From Lomentospora prolificans (lineage: Eukaryota; Ascomycota; Sordariomycetes; Microascales; Microascaceae), in assembly GCA_029532625.1 (NCBI GenBank), contig JARFXM010000006.1:1178001-1242000 (forward strand): a DNA stretch of 64,000 bases, in the 5' to 3' direction. Shown in pieces: positions 22,957-34,161 of the stretch (within the stretch, counting starts at the first letter, position 1; every line of letters begins with the position of its first letter). Both the position numbers and the translations under genes were made by a program. The notes below the pieces were generated by a model. That model saw only the letters and a program-made list of their open reading frames with translations, searched no databases and was not told where the DNA came from.

Positions 22957-23805
22957 CTATTTGAACATCTTCATCACAGTAGAGATCCCATCGCCCCAAC
23001 CGTCCCCACCCCATGAGGTGGTCTCACTCTTCCTCTCCCACCTAAAGTCGCCGTCCCGTCCACGACCAACTTCCGCGGCGCCACGAGAGCCACCGGCGAT
23101 ACCCCCGGCCATTCTCATGGCCTCGCCGACGAGACCGGAGGAGTCCCCAGCAGCCGCCCTAGTAGCAACGCCCAGGAGGCGCTCGATGCCGGCGGGGAGG
23201 CGTAGGCCGAAGCGGGCGAGGAGGGCTGTCAAGGCGCCGCCGGTGATGAGAGGGACGAGAAGAAGGAGGAAGACCTTCATGGGGTGGCGCTTGGCGTACT
23301 TGACGATGTCCCGGAGGATCTCCTTTAGCTTTTTGTAGGCACGGTGCATGAAACCTTTGCGAGGGGAGCGTTTGTAATAGGAGGAGCGGTCTGTCAAGGC
23401 GAGTAGTTTGCGGTTAGCTGCTTGGAGAACATGGATAAAAGACGACAAGAGCCAAGCTAGGCTCGGGGGCGCGGCGGGGGGAGGGAAAGAAAGAAAGAGG
23501 ACACGCAACTTACTGCCTAGGCCGAAGAAGGAGGAACGGCTCCCGCCGGGAAGGCTGAAAAAGGAAGACTTGGAGCTGCTATGCTTGCCGTAATTGCCTC
23601 CGAAGATAGAGCTGCCATGCCTGCCGCTGCCGCCGCCAAAGAAGAAAGACGAAGCACTGCCGCGGCGGTGATGTCGCGATTCTTTGGACCGCGACCTTGA
23701 GCGGGAGCGGGATCTGGACTTTGACTTCTTCTGGATGCTGTACTTGGTGCGACCGTGAGATTTTTTGGAGACGAGGGAGATGCTATCGTTATCCCAGAAA
23801 CCCAT
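22957..23805 (-). CDS. Small RS-rich protein with one membrane segment, function unknown, 2 exons
   Basis: On the minus strand the exons are 23805-23514 and 23390-22957, giving 241 residues. The 123-nt intron has a GTAAGT donor and a GACAG acceptor. It starts MGFWDNDS, followed by an Arg-Ser dipeptide run and glycine/serine/phenylalanine-rich sequence to about residue 95. After the intron comes SSYYKRSPRKGF with a basic helix (YKKLKEILRDIVKYAKRHP). One hydrophobic segment follows (MKVFLLLLVPLITGGALTAL), then ARFGLRLP and a Gly/Ala-rich tail. The SSYYKR-to-TM block is the conserved-looking core; I have a general memory of similar uncharacterised fungal proteins but no name. The frame is open further upstream through a poly-A-derived lysine run, which I treat as leader. 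No function is claimed. Confidence 0.7.
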   Translation of the reverse strand: MGFWDNDSISLVSKKSHGRTKYSIQKKSKSRSRSRSRSRSKESRHHRRGSASSFFFGGGSGRHGSSIFGGNYGKHSSSKSSFFSLPGGSRSSFFGLGSKLRVLFLSFPPPAAPPSLAWLLSSFIHVLQAANRKLLALTDRSSYYKRSPRKGFMHRAYKKLKEILRDIVKYAKRHPMKVFLLLLVPLITGGALTALLARFGLRLPAGIERLLGVATRAAAGDSSGLVGEAMRMAGGIAGGSRGAAEVGRGRDGDFRWERKSETTSWGGDGWGDGISTVMKMFK

Positions 23806-23838
23806 CTTGACCGAGTTTTGTCGCCGGGATTGCCGGCT

Positions 23839-23840
<2 letters not shown>

Positions 23841-23869
<29 letters not shown>
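23841..23869 (+). repeat. Poly-T tract, 29 nt (poly-A in the leader of the minus-strand gene)
   Basis: Lies 36 bp upstream of the minus-strand start codon at 23805. It would be an A run in the 5' leader of that mRNA, a position in which poly-A leaders can bind Pab1. Confidence 0.95.
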
Positions 23870-25494
23870 GGTTGGAGAAGGGGTGAAGAGAGAGGGACGG
23901 GAGGTTCTGAGGAAGGAGAGCTGAGTTTCGATTCTCTTGACGAGCGGAGGAAGAGGCAAAGCGGGAGAGCTATCACGGAGCTATCTCGTCCCGCATTGGC
24001 CGCCGGCAGGGGTAAATAGAGACGACAAAGAGGGAATGCGACGAGGCCAATGGCAGAATGGCAGATGCAAAAGCAGACCAGGCCACGCAGATGCAAGAGC
24101 CTACGAACCGCAAGTCATGCAAGAAAAGAAAAAAGGACTGAGAATCGCAAAAAAGCGTGCAGCAGCTGGCGGTATGCGAATGGGAGGGGATTGGCTGAGA
24201 CGAGAGACTGGAGCTATTAATGGGCTTAGAAATATCGTTTGACCGCTAAATTGGAGAGGTTGGAAAAAGGGTTGGAAAAAGGAAGGCGGAGTCCAGACTT
24301 GCGCCCATCATCCATCATGTGCCTGGTCAATGCAACATGAATGTGCCATCATCCATCGTGTATGGGCCTTGTCATGGTCCTTGCTGTCTGGCAGCTGGTT
24401 GACAGCTGGCGGCTTACCCATGGTCGCACCATGATCCATACCAGACCATGACCGTGGTGGTGGACCTTAATGGGCATTCAATCCCTCCATATTATTACAA
24501 GTCATCAGCGGTATGCCGTGCTTGTCCGATTCGTCCCAACAGCCCTACCCGTCATAGTCCCAAGTCAGATCACCACTGTCAATTGCTGCGTTATATCCCA
24601 CCCCAATGTTGCCCGCCATAATGTGCTGTTTTACCCTCTTCGACCGCCCTCTTTTACCATTTGTTGACTTTACTAGCTGGCTGGCCAGGCTGGGCCAGAC
24701 ATCAATCCTTGCCCAGGCGCCCACTCACACCAGTGTAGAAGCCTAGACATAGAGCTAAAGCCACTCTGTATGAACGTCAACAGCTCAACATCATCACACT
24801 CACCCCTCAAATAATCGAAGGGGGAGAAGGAGGTAAGAACGGACTTCCGGCTGCCTTTTCCAACTCGAGAAGCCACGGGATCAAGTCTGCATTTTTCTCA
24901 GCAGAGCCAATAAGCCTGAAGTCGGAGAGCATGCGTCGCGTTGTCCATCGAGCTTTCCTGTTCTCCATCACAAGGCGGTTCGCGGACTGCAGGCGGAGTG
25001 TGGATGCTCAAGGCAAAAACGCCTCGTGCTGGGCTCAATACACACATGTCACCGAAAAATGCTGTTGACATGGATGTGATGAATTGCGACCCAATCCTCG
25101 CCTTGAAACCTCTGTGTACTATATGTATGTGAAGGTCCTGCCCAAGTCCTGACCCATGGGAACAGCCGTTGCCCAAAACGAAGGCACCGAAAACATGAGC
25201 TGGGAGGGCAAAAGAAGAAGAAAACGAGGCGGCCATCATCATCTTGTTCGGTACCATGCACACGACAGGGATGTGGAAAGGAATTCAATTTTTTTCTTTT
25301 TTCCTATCAAAGGGAGCTCGAGCGAGGGCCTGTTAGTAGGTCCTGAGGACTCACGGCTGGCATCCGCTCACGTCCCTGTCTGACTGACGGCTCTAGCCGA
25401 TGGCCAGCTATATTGACCGTGTAGCCTCGGGGGCCGAGTTTTGAGAATTCAATAATCTGAATGTACCTTCGTACACCGAAGCACCAGTAAACAA

Positions 25495-25519
25495 CCCCCC
25501 CCCCCCCCCCCCCAAAACC

Positions 25520-25556
<37 letters not shown>
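25495..25556 (+). repeat. Composite tract C19-AAAACCC-A36
   Basis: Nineteen C, then AAAACCC, then 36 uninterrupted A, in gene-free DNA. It has the same order as the tract at 49777 and, on the opposite strand, that at 18958. Confidence 0.95.
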
Positions 25557-25558
<2 letters not shown>

Positions 25559-26162
25559 AAGGAATGTTGAGAGACTCGGCATGCACAGCCACAGGTGCAT
25601 TCATGAATCTTCATGAAAATGAAGAGCGTTCGCTTTTATGCTCGAGTGCTGGCTTTCCCCCATGGATCCAATCACGCATGGCTAAGGGAATTTGCATGAG
25701 CACCGGGTTGACTTATCGACCACATGGAGTCTCCACGACTGTTGTTCGGTGAATGCTGCTGAGCATGGCTAATTGATGGATGCCCCGATCTATCGTCCCC
25801 CAGGAGGCGGTCCACGCTGCTGCGTATTTATACTAGAGCCTGGGTGACAGGGTCGGCTCGCCTCATCTGTCCCATCGACACAGCTCAGGCGTTCCTCTCC
25901 ACTCAGGGTCTGGACTTCGGTGATGTGCCCCCCTCCCAATAAAAGTTGTATAATATCTACCCTACCCTACCTCCGACTTGAAATAAGTGGCGTTCGTTCA
26001 ACCCTGGCCTTTTTTTTCTTGACACCTTCTTTTCAAGTGCTGGTTAACCCGTGAGCTTCCGAAGGACGTGTCTGCGTTTCTCAATAACAGCTCTTTCGTC
26101 TATGTATGCCCAATTGAGGCTGGGGGCTCTAGATCACGACACCCGGTTCAGGCGGTAACTAC

Positions 26163-28825
26163 ATGATGGAGGCGGATGACGAGATGCCCTTGCTGGCTGG
26201 ATTCCCCGACTACCAGCCAAACCAGGCCGCCACCACCAATTATGCCGATACTCTAAAGTGTGCCTCATACCCTTCATTTTGAACATGCCTTTCTGCTCCA
26301 GAAATGCTAACGAGCTTTTTAAAAGGGACTTTACCAAGGATCTCGGAAGCATCGAGCAGGAACCGAGTGGTGAGAAGGCCAATCCTGGCAACTCAACTTC
26401 CACTAACACGCGGAACCCTCTAGGCCACACCGGCAACGAGCCTACTGGGCCACTCCACGACCAAGGCAGCGCTATTCCCTTGAACTACCTCTTCCAGGCG
26501 ACGGATTCAGGTTCCTTCCCTCGCCACGACAGTATCCCGACTCGTGTCGCCCATGGGAACAACTTGAGCGCTGTCCAGTACGGGCCGTATTGCGCCCGTG
26601 GTGCGCCAACAATAGTTACTGATTTATCAAGTTTGTCCGGACCAACGTTTCCCTATGTTGGCGCCGGATCCGAATACGCTCCTTCGTATGTCGGTGATTA
26701 TCGGCAAACCTTGAGCCCGAGTCCGGGATATGCCCACTCGGAGCACAGTACAGCTCCAGGCTCATCCTTTTCGAGAATACCAATGACCTGCTTCAGTTCC
26801 GGCCAAGCCCAGTTTTTGAACTACCCGGATGTGATGCAGTTTCACGAGCAGTTCACCAATTGGAACGCACCTAACCTTGGCATTGCACAGTCCACTCACG
26901 ACGAGAGGTCGCTTCTTTCACGAGAAGACAGCCAATACCAGCGTCCTGATAAGCTGTTTCTCGGCCTTGGCCCCAGCGTTTCTAATGTTTCGAATTCGAG
27001 CGACTTTGATAACCTCTCTGGTCAGCAAACAGGCCCGGCGAGAGGGCAAGGACTGTGGGGAGATTCGCGGTGTCAGATATTGGTTTCTGCCCCCTCGGCC
27101 TTCAACGAAGTTCAAGATCAATTTTCAGGCAACTCGGGTCCCGAACCCGGTGTCATTACGCCCGCAAGCGACCTCCTAACCGTACTTCCCCAGCACCGAT
27201 CCGAACGCTCAAGGCGAAATATCCTAGGACCGAGCCTCTCAGGCTATTCTGTCAACACAGCTACGTCAGGAGGAAGCCCGCAGCCGAGCAGACATGCAGT
27301 TAAATTCGAGTCAGTTTCAACCGCGCCGAGCCACATTAACTTGCCCGAGCGCGCTGCAAATCCCGATTCAGCCAAAAAGCCTCGGGCACGCAGCCCTTCA
27401 GCTTTGAAAGACGGAACCACCCGTAGAGGCAAAAGAAAAAAAGGCATGATGCTGCGGCCGGAAACACGAGAGAACTGTAATCGTATGAGACAAACAAACA
27501 TGGTATGCCTCATTTGTAAATTTAGTAAAACCGGGGTAGGTCGCCATCATCGTCCGCTCGCCCGAGAGCTGAGGACGCTAACCTTTCGCTTTCGTGGCTG
27601 CCATAGTGCATTCGACCGGCAAACGATAAATATTGCTCCAATTGTGAGAAGATATCAAAGAATACCGGGTGGAGGGGTTTTTGCCTCCCTGCTCACTTCT
27701 ACGGCCACATCAAAACGGCATCAATCTGCCGTAAGTAGTGCCCCATGCCTGGCCGGCCGGAGCTATACTATTCGTTACATAGCTTAGATTTCTAGGCAAA
27801 GGCCAAATCCGGGCTGGCTAACTTTCAAGATAGCAACAAATATACTCCAGCATGGAGGAGCCAGACCGGGAAGCCTGCGGGTAAGTTTAGGACAAACTAT
27901 CAACCCAGACACGCTGTGCGAGACGGTGGGAAGTTTGGGTCAACACAGCCACGTCCGTCTCATGTTCACCGGCGGCTCCGGGTATGAGATCGATCTAAAC
28001 AAGGCATACCCCTATATTCTCAGCCTTCGGGAAGGGCTTGCTCGCGACCAACTCACTCGGCAAGACACCGGTCTAGGAAATATAGTCCTGCAAAAGTTTA
28101 TCGACCAGGGAGAACCCAGGGACAAGAATTGGCGAGACTGTATCAGTTGTTGGGACTCTGATGAGGAACCTGTGGTGAGTTAGCCCCCCTCCCCCCCGGC
28201 TGCTACATCAACGGCAAGAGACGAAAGCTAACTAGACAATTTTGGGGGGTTGGTCTAGGGTGATTTAATAAAATGGATGGATGGGCTCGGGTCGGCGACG
28301 TTTTTGTTAGTGTCGAAACACCTTGGTGAATCGATGATGGTGGAGGACGAGGGACGCGTACGTGAACTGGCCAACCTCTGCCGTATCTTCATGAGACGGC
28401 TGGAGTTGGAGTCGTTTCGAAAGCTTCAAAAGGAATTCGACAGGGTCCACAGTGTTGACAAGAGCCAGTTACGTCTCCCCTCCCAAGTCGGTCAACTCAT
28501 CTTAGCCCTCCGCCGACAATATTGGAGGTTAGCGGGTGAAGGAGAAGACTCTTCGGAACCGGGTATGGCTCGGCTGAGGTTAATCGAGACCGTATGTGAG
28601 CAGTTCTATTTCGGCTACTTTTGTCTCTGGAGAAAGGTTCCCCGGAAGTGCAAAAGTAGCGGGACGAAGCTTTACGACGTCACCAAAGGCTATACGGCGG
28701 AAGCCTATGTGCCCGAGGTTGAAGATCATAATGGGTTGCCTCTAGGGGTGAGTCCTGAGATGTTCAGGGATTGGTTCAAGCGGGGCCAAGTCTCTTCTTC
28801 CTCCTCCTCCTTGTCAGCACCATGA
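26163..28825 (+). CDS. Putative Zn2Cys6-like transcription factor with variant spacing, 5 exons
   Basis: Exons are 26163-26257, 26326-27535, 27607-27730, 27834-28174 and 28259-28825, giving 778 residues. All four introns have GT..AG ends and a GCTAAC branch site, and all phases agree. Residues 1-400 are acidic, then Ser/Gly/Pro-rich and probably disordered. A basic segment (KKPRARS, KRKKGMM) precedes a cysteine cluster: C426-x2-C429-x6-C436-x8-C445-x2-C448-x12-C461. Intron 2 falls exactly between G435 and C436. This resembles fungal zinc clusters, but the last spacing is longer than the canonical 6-8. The C-terminal 300 residues are helical and contain SGYEIDLNKAYPYILSLREGLARDQ and a GDLIKWMDGLG segment. 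Similar proteins in Sordariomycetes are uncharacterised. DNA binding is inferred, not shown. Intron 3 (103 nt) is the least certain junction because earlier TAG acceptors run into stops. Confidence 0.72.
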
Positions 28826-29022
28826 CCCCATTGAATACCGATGTGGATGGGCAGGAAGGGTGATTTTGTTGATTTGCAGTGCTTGTTCTTTGGCGATGAT
28901 TCGAGCAAGGCGGGCGGAGTTCTGTTTGACCTCTACACAGCCTTTTCTTTTCATCCCTTCTCTTTTATTTCTTCCATGTGTTCTTTTCCGCTCTCGCTTT
29001 TCCCCTTGTCTCTGCATCATAT

Positions 29023-29080
29023 CACGACACGACACGACATGACACGACACGACATGACACGACACGACATGACACGACAC
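29023..29080 (+). repeat. 15-bp tandem repeat, about four copies
   Basis: The unit CACGACACGACATGA is repeated about 3.9 times with little change and is itself built from ACACG/ACATG pentamers. It lies about 200 bp past the stop of the zinc-cluster gene, so it may be in its 3' UTR. Confidence 0.9.
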
Positions 29081-30089
29081 AAGGAGCAAATACCACGACA
29101 CTTATACTAGGAGGGAGTTACAGCTAGCATATATTTCCTTACATGTGCAGAAAGCGCGCGAGCGCCATTGAGTAGCATGGATGGGGTGGTTTTGAGAGAC
29201 GTCGTTTCTCCTCGCGGTTTCTAGCAAAGTACTACTCGGCCCTTCTAATCAAACATTTGCACCAATTCCCTCCAGCGCAAGCTGCCCTCCTCCCAAAAGG
29301 AGAGGTAAAGGGATTAACATGATTGACTCCTCTTTGGTCGCGGCATTGGACTACTTCTAGAAAGAAAATCGGAACCAGGCCACCGAACGCACACTTTACC
29401 CAGCATTTTCCGGGCCGTCGTCACCAGAGTCCGCAATAACACCGCCGCATCCTTTCCGATTCGCTGTTTCGTGTTGCCAATGAACAACATGAACGAGGAC
29501 GGACGGGCTGTCGAGAACGGGAAGAGCGGTACTTGTTGTGTCTCTCTACAGTCGCCATATGCGAAGTACTCATCAACCATTCCTCATAATTCAGCAATCT
29601 CGCAAAATTAATCTCTCCCATACAGTAGTGCTGGTACTGTAGCATGCGGATGAGGCATCAATGATGGTATAGAAATGTCGGCGAAACAAGTTTCGTCGAT
29701 CCCCGCCAATTCCCAGGGCGAGTCTCTTCTTGCCTTTTCTTTTCGCTGCCAATTGACAATGTATCGGGCTTGGTCGCTTTTCCTCCCCCGTCCCTTGCAT
29801 CATCTTACAATAAATCGCATGCGGAGTGGCTTATACCTTGGAGAACGAGACGACGGAACGATCAATGATGAAGCCTATATACTTCGGCTCGCATCGCCGC
29901 CGTTTCCCCAACTCTCCCCACATTTGAATTCCCCTTAATCAATCGAAAGAAGCAAAGATGGGGGGAATCACTATATTTCATCCGGCCGCCAATGGCCACG
30001 AGGCCTCACTGTAGCCATGTCGGGGCAAGGCAATGAAGACCAGCCCGCCATTGAACCGTCTTTTCTTTTTTTTATTTCTTTTTTTTTTT

Positions 30090-30093
<4 letters not shown>

Positions 30094-30129
<36 letters not shown>
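30094..30129 (+). repeat. TA dinucleotide microsatellite, about 18 units
   Basis: Alternating AT run preceded by a T-rich stretch, about 280 bp upstream of the GH131 start. It may be part of the promoter. Confidence 0.9.
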
Positions 30130-30133
<4 letters not shown>

Positions 30134-30406
30134 ATTATCTTGCATCAACGATTGGGCATTCAAAATGCCTGTGCCTCCCTGCTTGTTTTTCCTCTAGGCG
30201 CTGTTCTCCTTCACCCCATCCGCTTCTCTGTCTCCATTACCGACATAGTTAGGAAGAAGAAAGGAAGCTCGTGCGTTGCGTTCTCTTCTCTTTGCCTGCA
30301 GATCTCTCCCTCCCTCATTCCATCTTAGTCGCAGTAGTCTCAACCCCTCACCCTTCCTTAAGCCGTCTTCCCGTCCCCGCCGCAGAGCTCGCGCACATCT
30401 TACAAG

Positions 30407-31383
30407 ATGTTTCGCTCCCTCTTCTTCCTCGCCCTCGCCCAGGCGGCCTTTGCCCTTCCCGCGGCAGAGCCCAGCTGCCCCGTCGTCTTCGACGGCCGCG
30501 TGCCCGCCGATGCCGAGCCAACCGACTTCGACGCCAACAACGGCGGCGGGTGGATGCCGTTCAACTCTGGTTACGTCAAGGGCGAGACGCTCAAGTGGAG
30601 CGAGATCCTGCAATTCCCCGAAGTGGCCGAGGCCTCGCGCTTCGACGCCGACGCCGGCACCATTCCCGTCGAGGTCACCCTGTCCGACAAGTCCATTTTC
30701 ATGACGCAGAACGGCTTCCGCCGCGCCGGCCTTCAGTTCCTCAAGGATACCAACGAGGGAAGCCCCGCTACCACTGGCAAGAAGACGATCCACTTCAGCC
30801 TCAGGACCGATCCTCAAAGGACTCTTAACCTCACTCACGAGTACATCCTCGTGTGGCACGAGACCGCCGCCTATGATGCCAACCAGTTCAACTTCCAGAC
30901 TGGTACCATCTTGGGCCAGACGGGTCTCCCTGCTGAGACTTACAAGTTGTTGGATAGGAGCAACAAGCAGCTCTGGTCGACGCCCATCAAGGACGACACA
31001 TGGCAGAACTTTGCCATCACGATTGACTACACCGCCAAGTAAGTCAACTCCCTTAAACTTTCCGTTTCAAGACGGAAGAAAAAGGGAGAGAGGAAAATAG
31101 ACGAGAGTAGGAAAGATCAAAGAGTAGACGGTACTAACACTACCGGCAAAACAGCACCCTTCAGATGTGGTACTCCGAGGGCGACGCCGAGCTCGCCAAA
31201 GCCACTGACCCCATCAATAACAACAACGCTGGCGAAGGCCAGTACCAGGTCGGTATGCTCAAGAAGCCCACCGGAACCAGCGACGTCGTCAACTCTGGTT
31301 ACCAGGAGAGCGGCCTCGACGAGGGTCTCATCTATGGCGGCATCTTCATCGAAGATAGCGCGTCGGACTGCGTCTCGAAATAA
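30407..31383 (+). CDS. Secreted glycoside hydrolase family 131 beta-glucanase, 2 exons
   Basis: Exons are 30407-31038 and 31155-31383 (intron 116 nt, GTAAGT donor), giving 286 residues. The first 17 or so residues are a clear secretion signal (hydrophobic core SLFFLALAQAAFA, then ALPAAEP). The remainder fits the single GH131 jelly-roll catalytic domain of about 250 residues: CPVVFDGRVPADA near the N-terminus, a KGETLKWSEIL segment, QNGFRRAGLQF, LTHEYILVWHETAAYDANQF, and YQESGLDEGLIYGGIF near the C-terminus. No cellulose-binding module follows. Known GH131 enzymes from Podospora and Coprinopsis cut beta-1,3-, 1,6- and 1,4-glucans, and the family is nearly restricted to fungi. A role in plant or fungal cell-wall breakdown is therefore expected. 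One N-glycosylation sequon (NLT) is present. The family call rests on remembered motifs, not on a search. Confidence 0.85.
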
Positions 31384-31941
31384 GAGATCTTCAGACTGCG
31401 GGAGGTGGTATGATTCGGCAGAAACTAGAAGAAGAAAGCAAATTTTGAGCGATCTTGGTGAGAGGCTAGAAAAGTTTGGGGACGACTTATGTTCATGAAT
31501 GGAGAAATGTGTATAGAAAACATACATAGCGGCACACTGTAAATATGTACCCATGCTCCGCTTGTTCAAGGGCTTCCTATCCTCGAGGCGTTGAGACGAC
31601 ACTCACGAGTTGAAAAAAAAAAAAAAAAAAAAAAGGAAAAGTAACGAGGTGTTGGCGTCAATGTCATCTTTGATTTATTTCTTTCTTGGCCTGCGGCTGC
31701 CCGCGGCAAGCGGGCTCCTCGGGGGTAAGATACTCCTTAGCCAAAACCCCCGTTGTCTATATAGGTATAGATATGAAGATGCAGATGTGTACATATATGG
31801 TATGCGCGCGCCCTTGGGTATAGAAATACAATGTCGTCCATGATTACCTTTCCCTTGCTTGGTCACGGAAACAAAAAATCGCCAAACATACAAAACACCC
31901 TTCCCTGCCTGGGCCTTCTATTTCCTTTGAAGATGCATAGT
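31384..31941. other. Convergent 3' intergenic region
   Basis: Space between GH131 and the transporter, which end towards each other. It contains the A22 run at 31613 and no gene. Confidence 0.5.
31613..31634 (+). repeat. Poly-A tract, 22 nt
   Basis: Uninterrupted A run about 230 bp downstream of the GH131 stop. It is longer than an encoded poly(A) signal needs and may be a microsatellite or a retroposition scar. Confidence 0.9.
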
Positions 31942-33923
31942 CTATAGTCTGTGTTCGCTGTGAGCTGGGGACGCGGTCCTGGCGTCGAGATTATCCGCCC
32001 CGTGCCTGAGCAAACCGGCATCTTCGGCGTTCTCGTCGTTCTCGAAATCGCTGGCGCTGTGAGGCGAAGTCGATGCGGAGCCGTCGATAATGTGGTGCTT
32101 GTGGACCTCTGCCTGTGCCTCGCTGCGCATCTTTTGAATCTTGAACCAATTATAGGCGCAGATGGCGACCATGGTCGTCAACAGGCCGACAAAGTTGATC
32201 GGGGTGAGCCTGTCCTCAAACACGAGTGCCGCTGCCGAGATGGTAACGACCTCCTTGAAGATTCCGGCAATGGAGAGCGTAACAACGGAAGTACGCTTCA
32301 GCAGAGCGAATTCGGATGCCGTCATACAGAATGCGATGCAACCGGGGAAGAGGAGGAACGCCGGAGCCATAAAGGTACCCCATTCCTCCTGAAGAATGAG
32401 GACTCCTTCGATCAGGGGTCCAAAGCCCTCCACCAGGAAGCCGAGAATGAAGAGGGTAATGAACATTACGGGGGCGAGGAAGAAGATGCTAGAGAATGCG
32501 TTGGAGGTTGCGGGGTTGCGGAGGAGTAGAATTTGGGTAAGTGCCCAGCGGAAACCGGAGAAAAAGGCAGCGGAGATGATGAGAATGAACCCGCCGAGGT
32601 GAAATTTGACTTCGCCGAAGGCCATCATGACGACGCCGATAGTCATGACGGCAATGATAGCGATCAGCCTGAGAGTTAGGGTCTCGAGTCTAAATAAAAA
32701 GGCAAAAAGAAGCACGAAAGCAAGCGCGGACGATTTACACATGGCTGTACTGCCGTTAGCATATGCGAAGGCATCACGACAACAAAGACTGGCTTAGGTA
32801 CGAGACACCTAGGGATGCAACAACAAGGAGCACACAGAAAAGGGGATCACGGTGCACAATCACATACTGTAGAAGGTCAAAGTAATGAACTTTAGCGAGG
32901 TGTTGCCGAGACCGATGTCGAGACCGGTGGCAGCGCCGCAAGGTGCGATTCTTGTGAGATAGAACCACTTCGTCATGATGGGCTGCCTCGGCTCCGCCTC
33001 GTGCCTCGATCGGCCCATGTTAGAGCCCTCAGGATTCTGGGGTCGTAGAGTTGGAATGAAATATAACACAAGAGATGCCAGGCTGAACTGGATGAGCATG
33101 TGCGCTGATGTTGTAAACAAAGGAAACTGGAAGTTGAGGCGATCTTGATCGAACATCCACTTGTTATACTAAAGCCATCCGTTAGTTCCTCCGCGCCCCC
33201 GAGAGTGATAGGTAGACTCGCGCTGGTGGGGCGTATGGGATGGCAAGGAAGAGCAATGCGCAAGGGAATCCGGCTAGGGGGCGGTCTTACCAGAGATATA
33301 CTCAAGGAAAAAATATACCAGAGGGCGATGAGCCCGAGATTTATGAGAGACGACTTCACCACGGTCTGATCCGCCTCCTTCCTCTCTGCATCAGTGATCT
33401 TTTCGGGCGCAACTCTCTGATCCAGCAGGGTGTTCCGCCTCTTCTTCCACTTTCTACGGTCCCGTTCCCTCTTGGTGAGGCCCGTCTCCTCGTCGTCGTG
33501 CAGGTCCTCATCGGAAACGCTCCCGTCGCTGAACTCGCCGAGGCCAATTGAGTTGCCCTCGTGGCCCTCTTCAGAAATCTTGGGCTCGTCCTGTAGGGCG
33601 GCGTTGGATTGGGACTGGGAGCGGGTGCGAGTGGTACGGAAAGGAGCAACGCCGTTGAGCACGCTGCTCCGTCTCCGTCTGTGGCCCGCCGGGATGGAAT
33701 CCATCTCGATGTTTTCCGGTATTGTCGAGCTGCCCTGGCCAGACCTCGCGGCCTGGTTGTGGAACTGGTTTTTGTGGTGGGTTCTGGTCGAAGAGGACGA
33801 CGACGGGGTGGCGCCGGCGGCTTGCGAGGATGAAGATGTCGCGTGGCCAGATCCTAAGTCATCGGCGAGCAATTCGTCAAGAGTCGACTGAGGATGGAAG
33901 GGGGGAGGACTTGTGGGTGGCAT
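31942..33923 (-). CDS. TPT/SLC35C2-type nucleotide-sugar or triose-phosphate transporter (Ymd8-like), 3 exons
   Basis: On the minus strand the exons are 33923-33291, 33168-32868 and 32744-31942, giving 578 residues. Introns of 122 and 123 nt have GTAAGA and GTATGT donors, and phases agree. Residues 1-190 are a hydrophilic Ser/Arg/Glu-rich cytosolic head. Transmembrane helices follow from LINLGLIALWYIFSLSISL|YNKWMF through about ten segments, including GAATGLDIGLGNTSL and the MCKSSALAFVLLFAFLFRLE block typical of the triose-phosphate-translocator superfamily. The C-tail is acidic and His/Ser-rich. This arrangement matches the fungal Ymd8/human SLC35C2 group, Golgi membrane proteins whose substrates are poorly known. 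The third exon could be read from an internal ATG, but the spliced model restores the conserved TFY-x-MCKSS junction, so I prefer it. The substrate cannot be inferred. Confidence 0.85.
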
Positions 33924-34130
33924 GGTCTTTTATTATTAGGTTCCGTTCCAGCCAGCAAAGGGTGTGGAGACCAGCGAGGCAGCCGTTCGGAAGAAGGAAA
34001 TGATGGACTGGGGAAGGGGGTGGATAGACGCGATTTGCTTTTGGATGACCCTCGTCCGGGGGCGTCCTCAATGTGTGGCTCTCTCTCAAGTCACGGTTTT
34101 GGTGGTAGGGTGTAATTTCAGCCCCCTCTA

Positions 34131-34161
<31 letters not shown>

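Larger units (their letters stand above)
23806..26162. other. Divergent intergenic region upstream of the RS-rich gene and the zinc-cluster gene
   Basis: About 2.36 kb. It contains the T29 run at 23841, close to the minus-strand start, the C/A composite at 25495, and a TATA-like ATAAAAGTTGTATAATAT near 25939, about 220 bp upstream of the ATG at 26163. No supportable gene. Confidence 0.5.
28826..30406. other. Intergenic region upstream of the GH131 gene
   Basis: About 1.6 kb with no gene. It holds a 15-bp tandem repeat (29023-29080) and a TA dinucleotide repeat (30094-30129). A pyrimidine-rich leader runs to 30406. Confidence 0.5.

Noticed and set aside
23806..24096. N-terminal extension of the RS-rich protein containing a lysine run
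   Set aside because: The lysines derive from a homopolymer A run and the region has no protein-like pattern; MGFWDNDS is the better start.
29023..29080. CRISPR-like repeat array
   Set aside because: Repeats are contiguous without spacers and the genome is eukaryotic; it is a simple tandem repeat.
31951..32529. 192-codon plus-strand open frame
   Set aside because: Antisense shadow of the last exon of the membrane transporter, whose hydrophobic segments are unambiguous.
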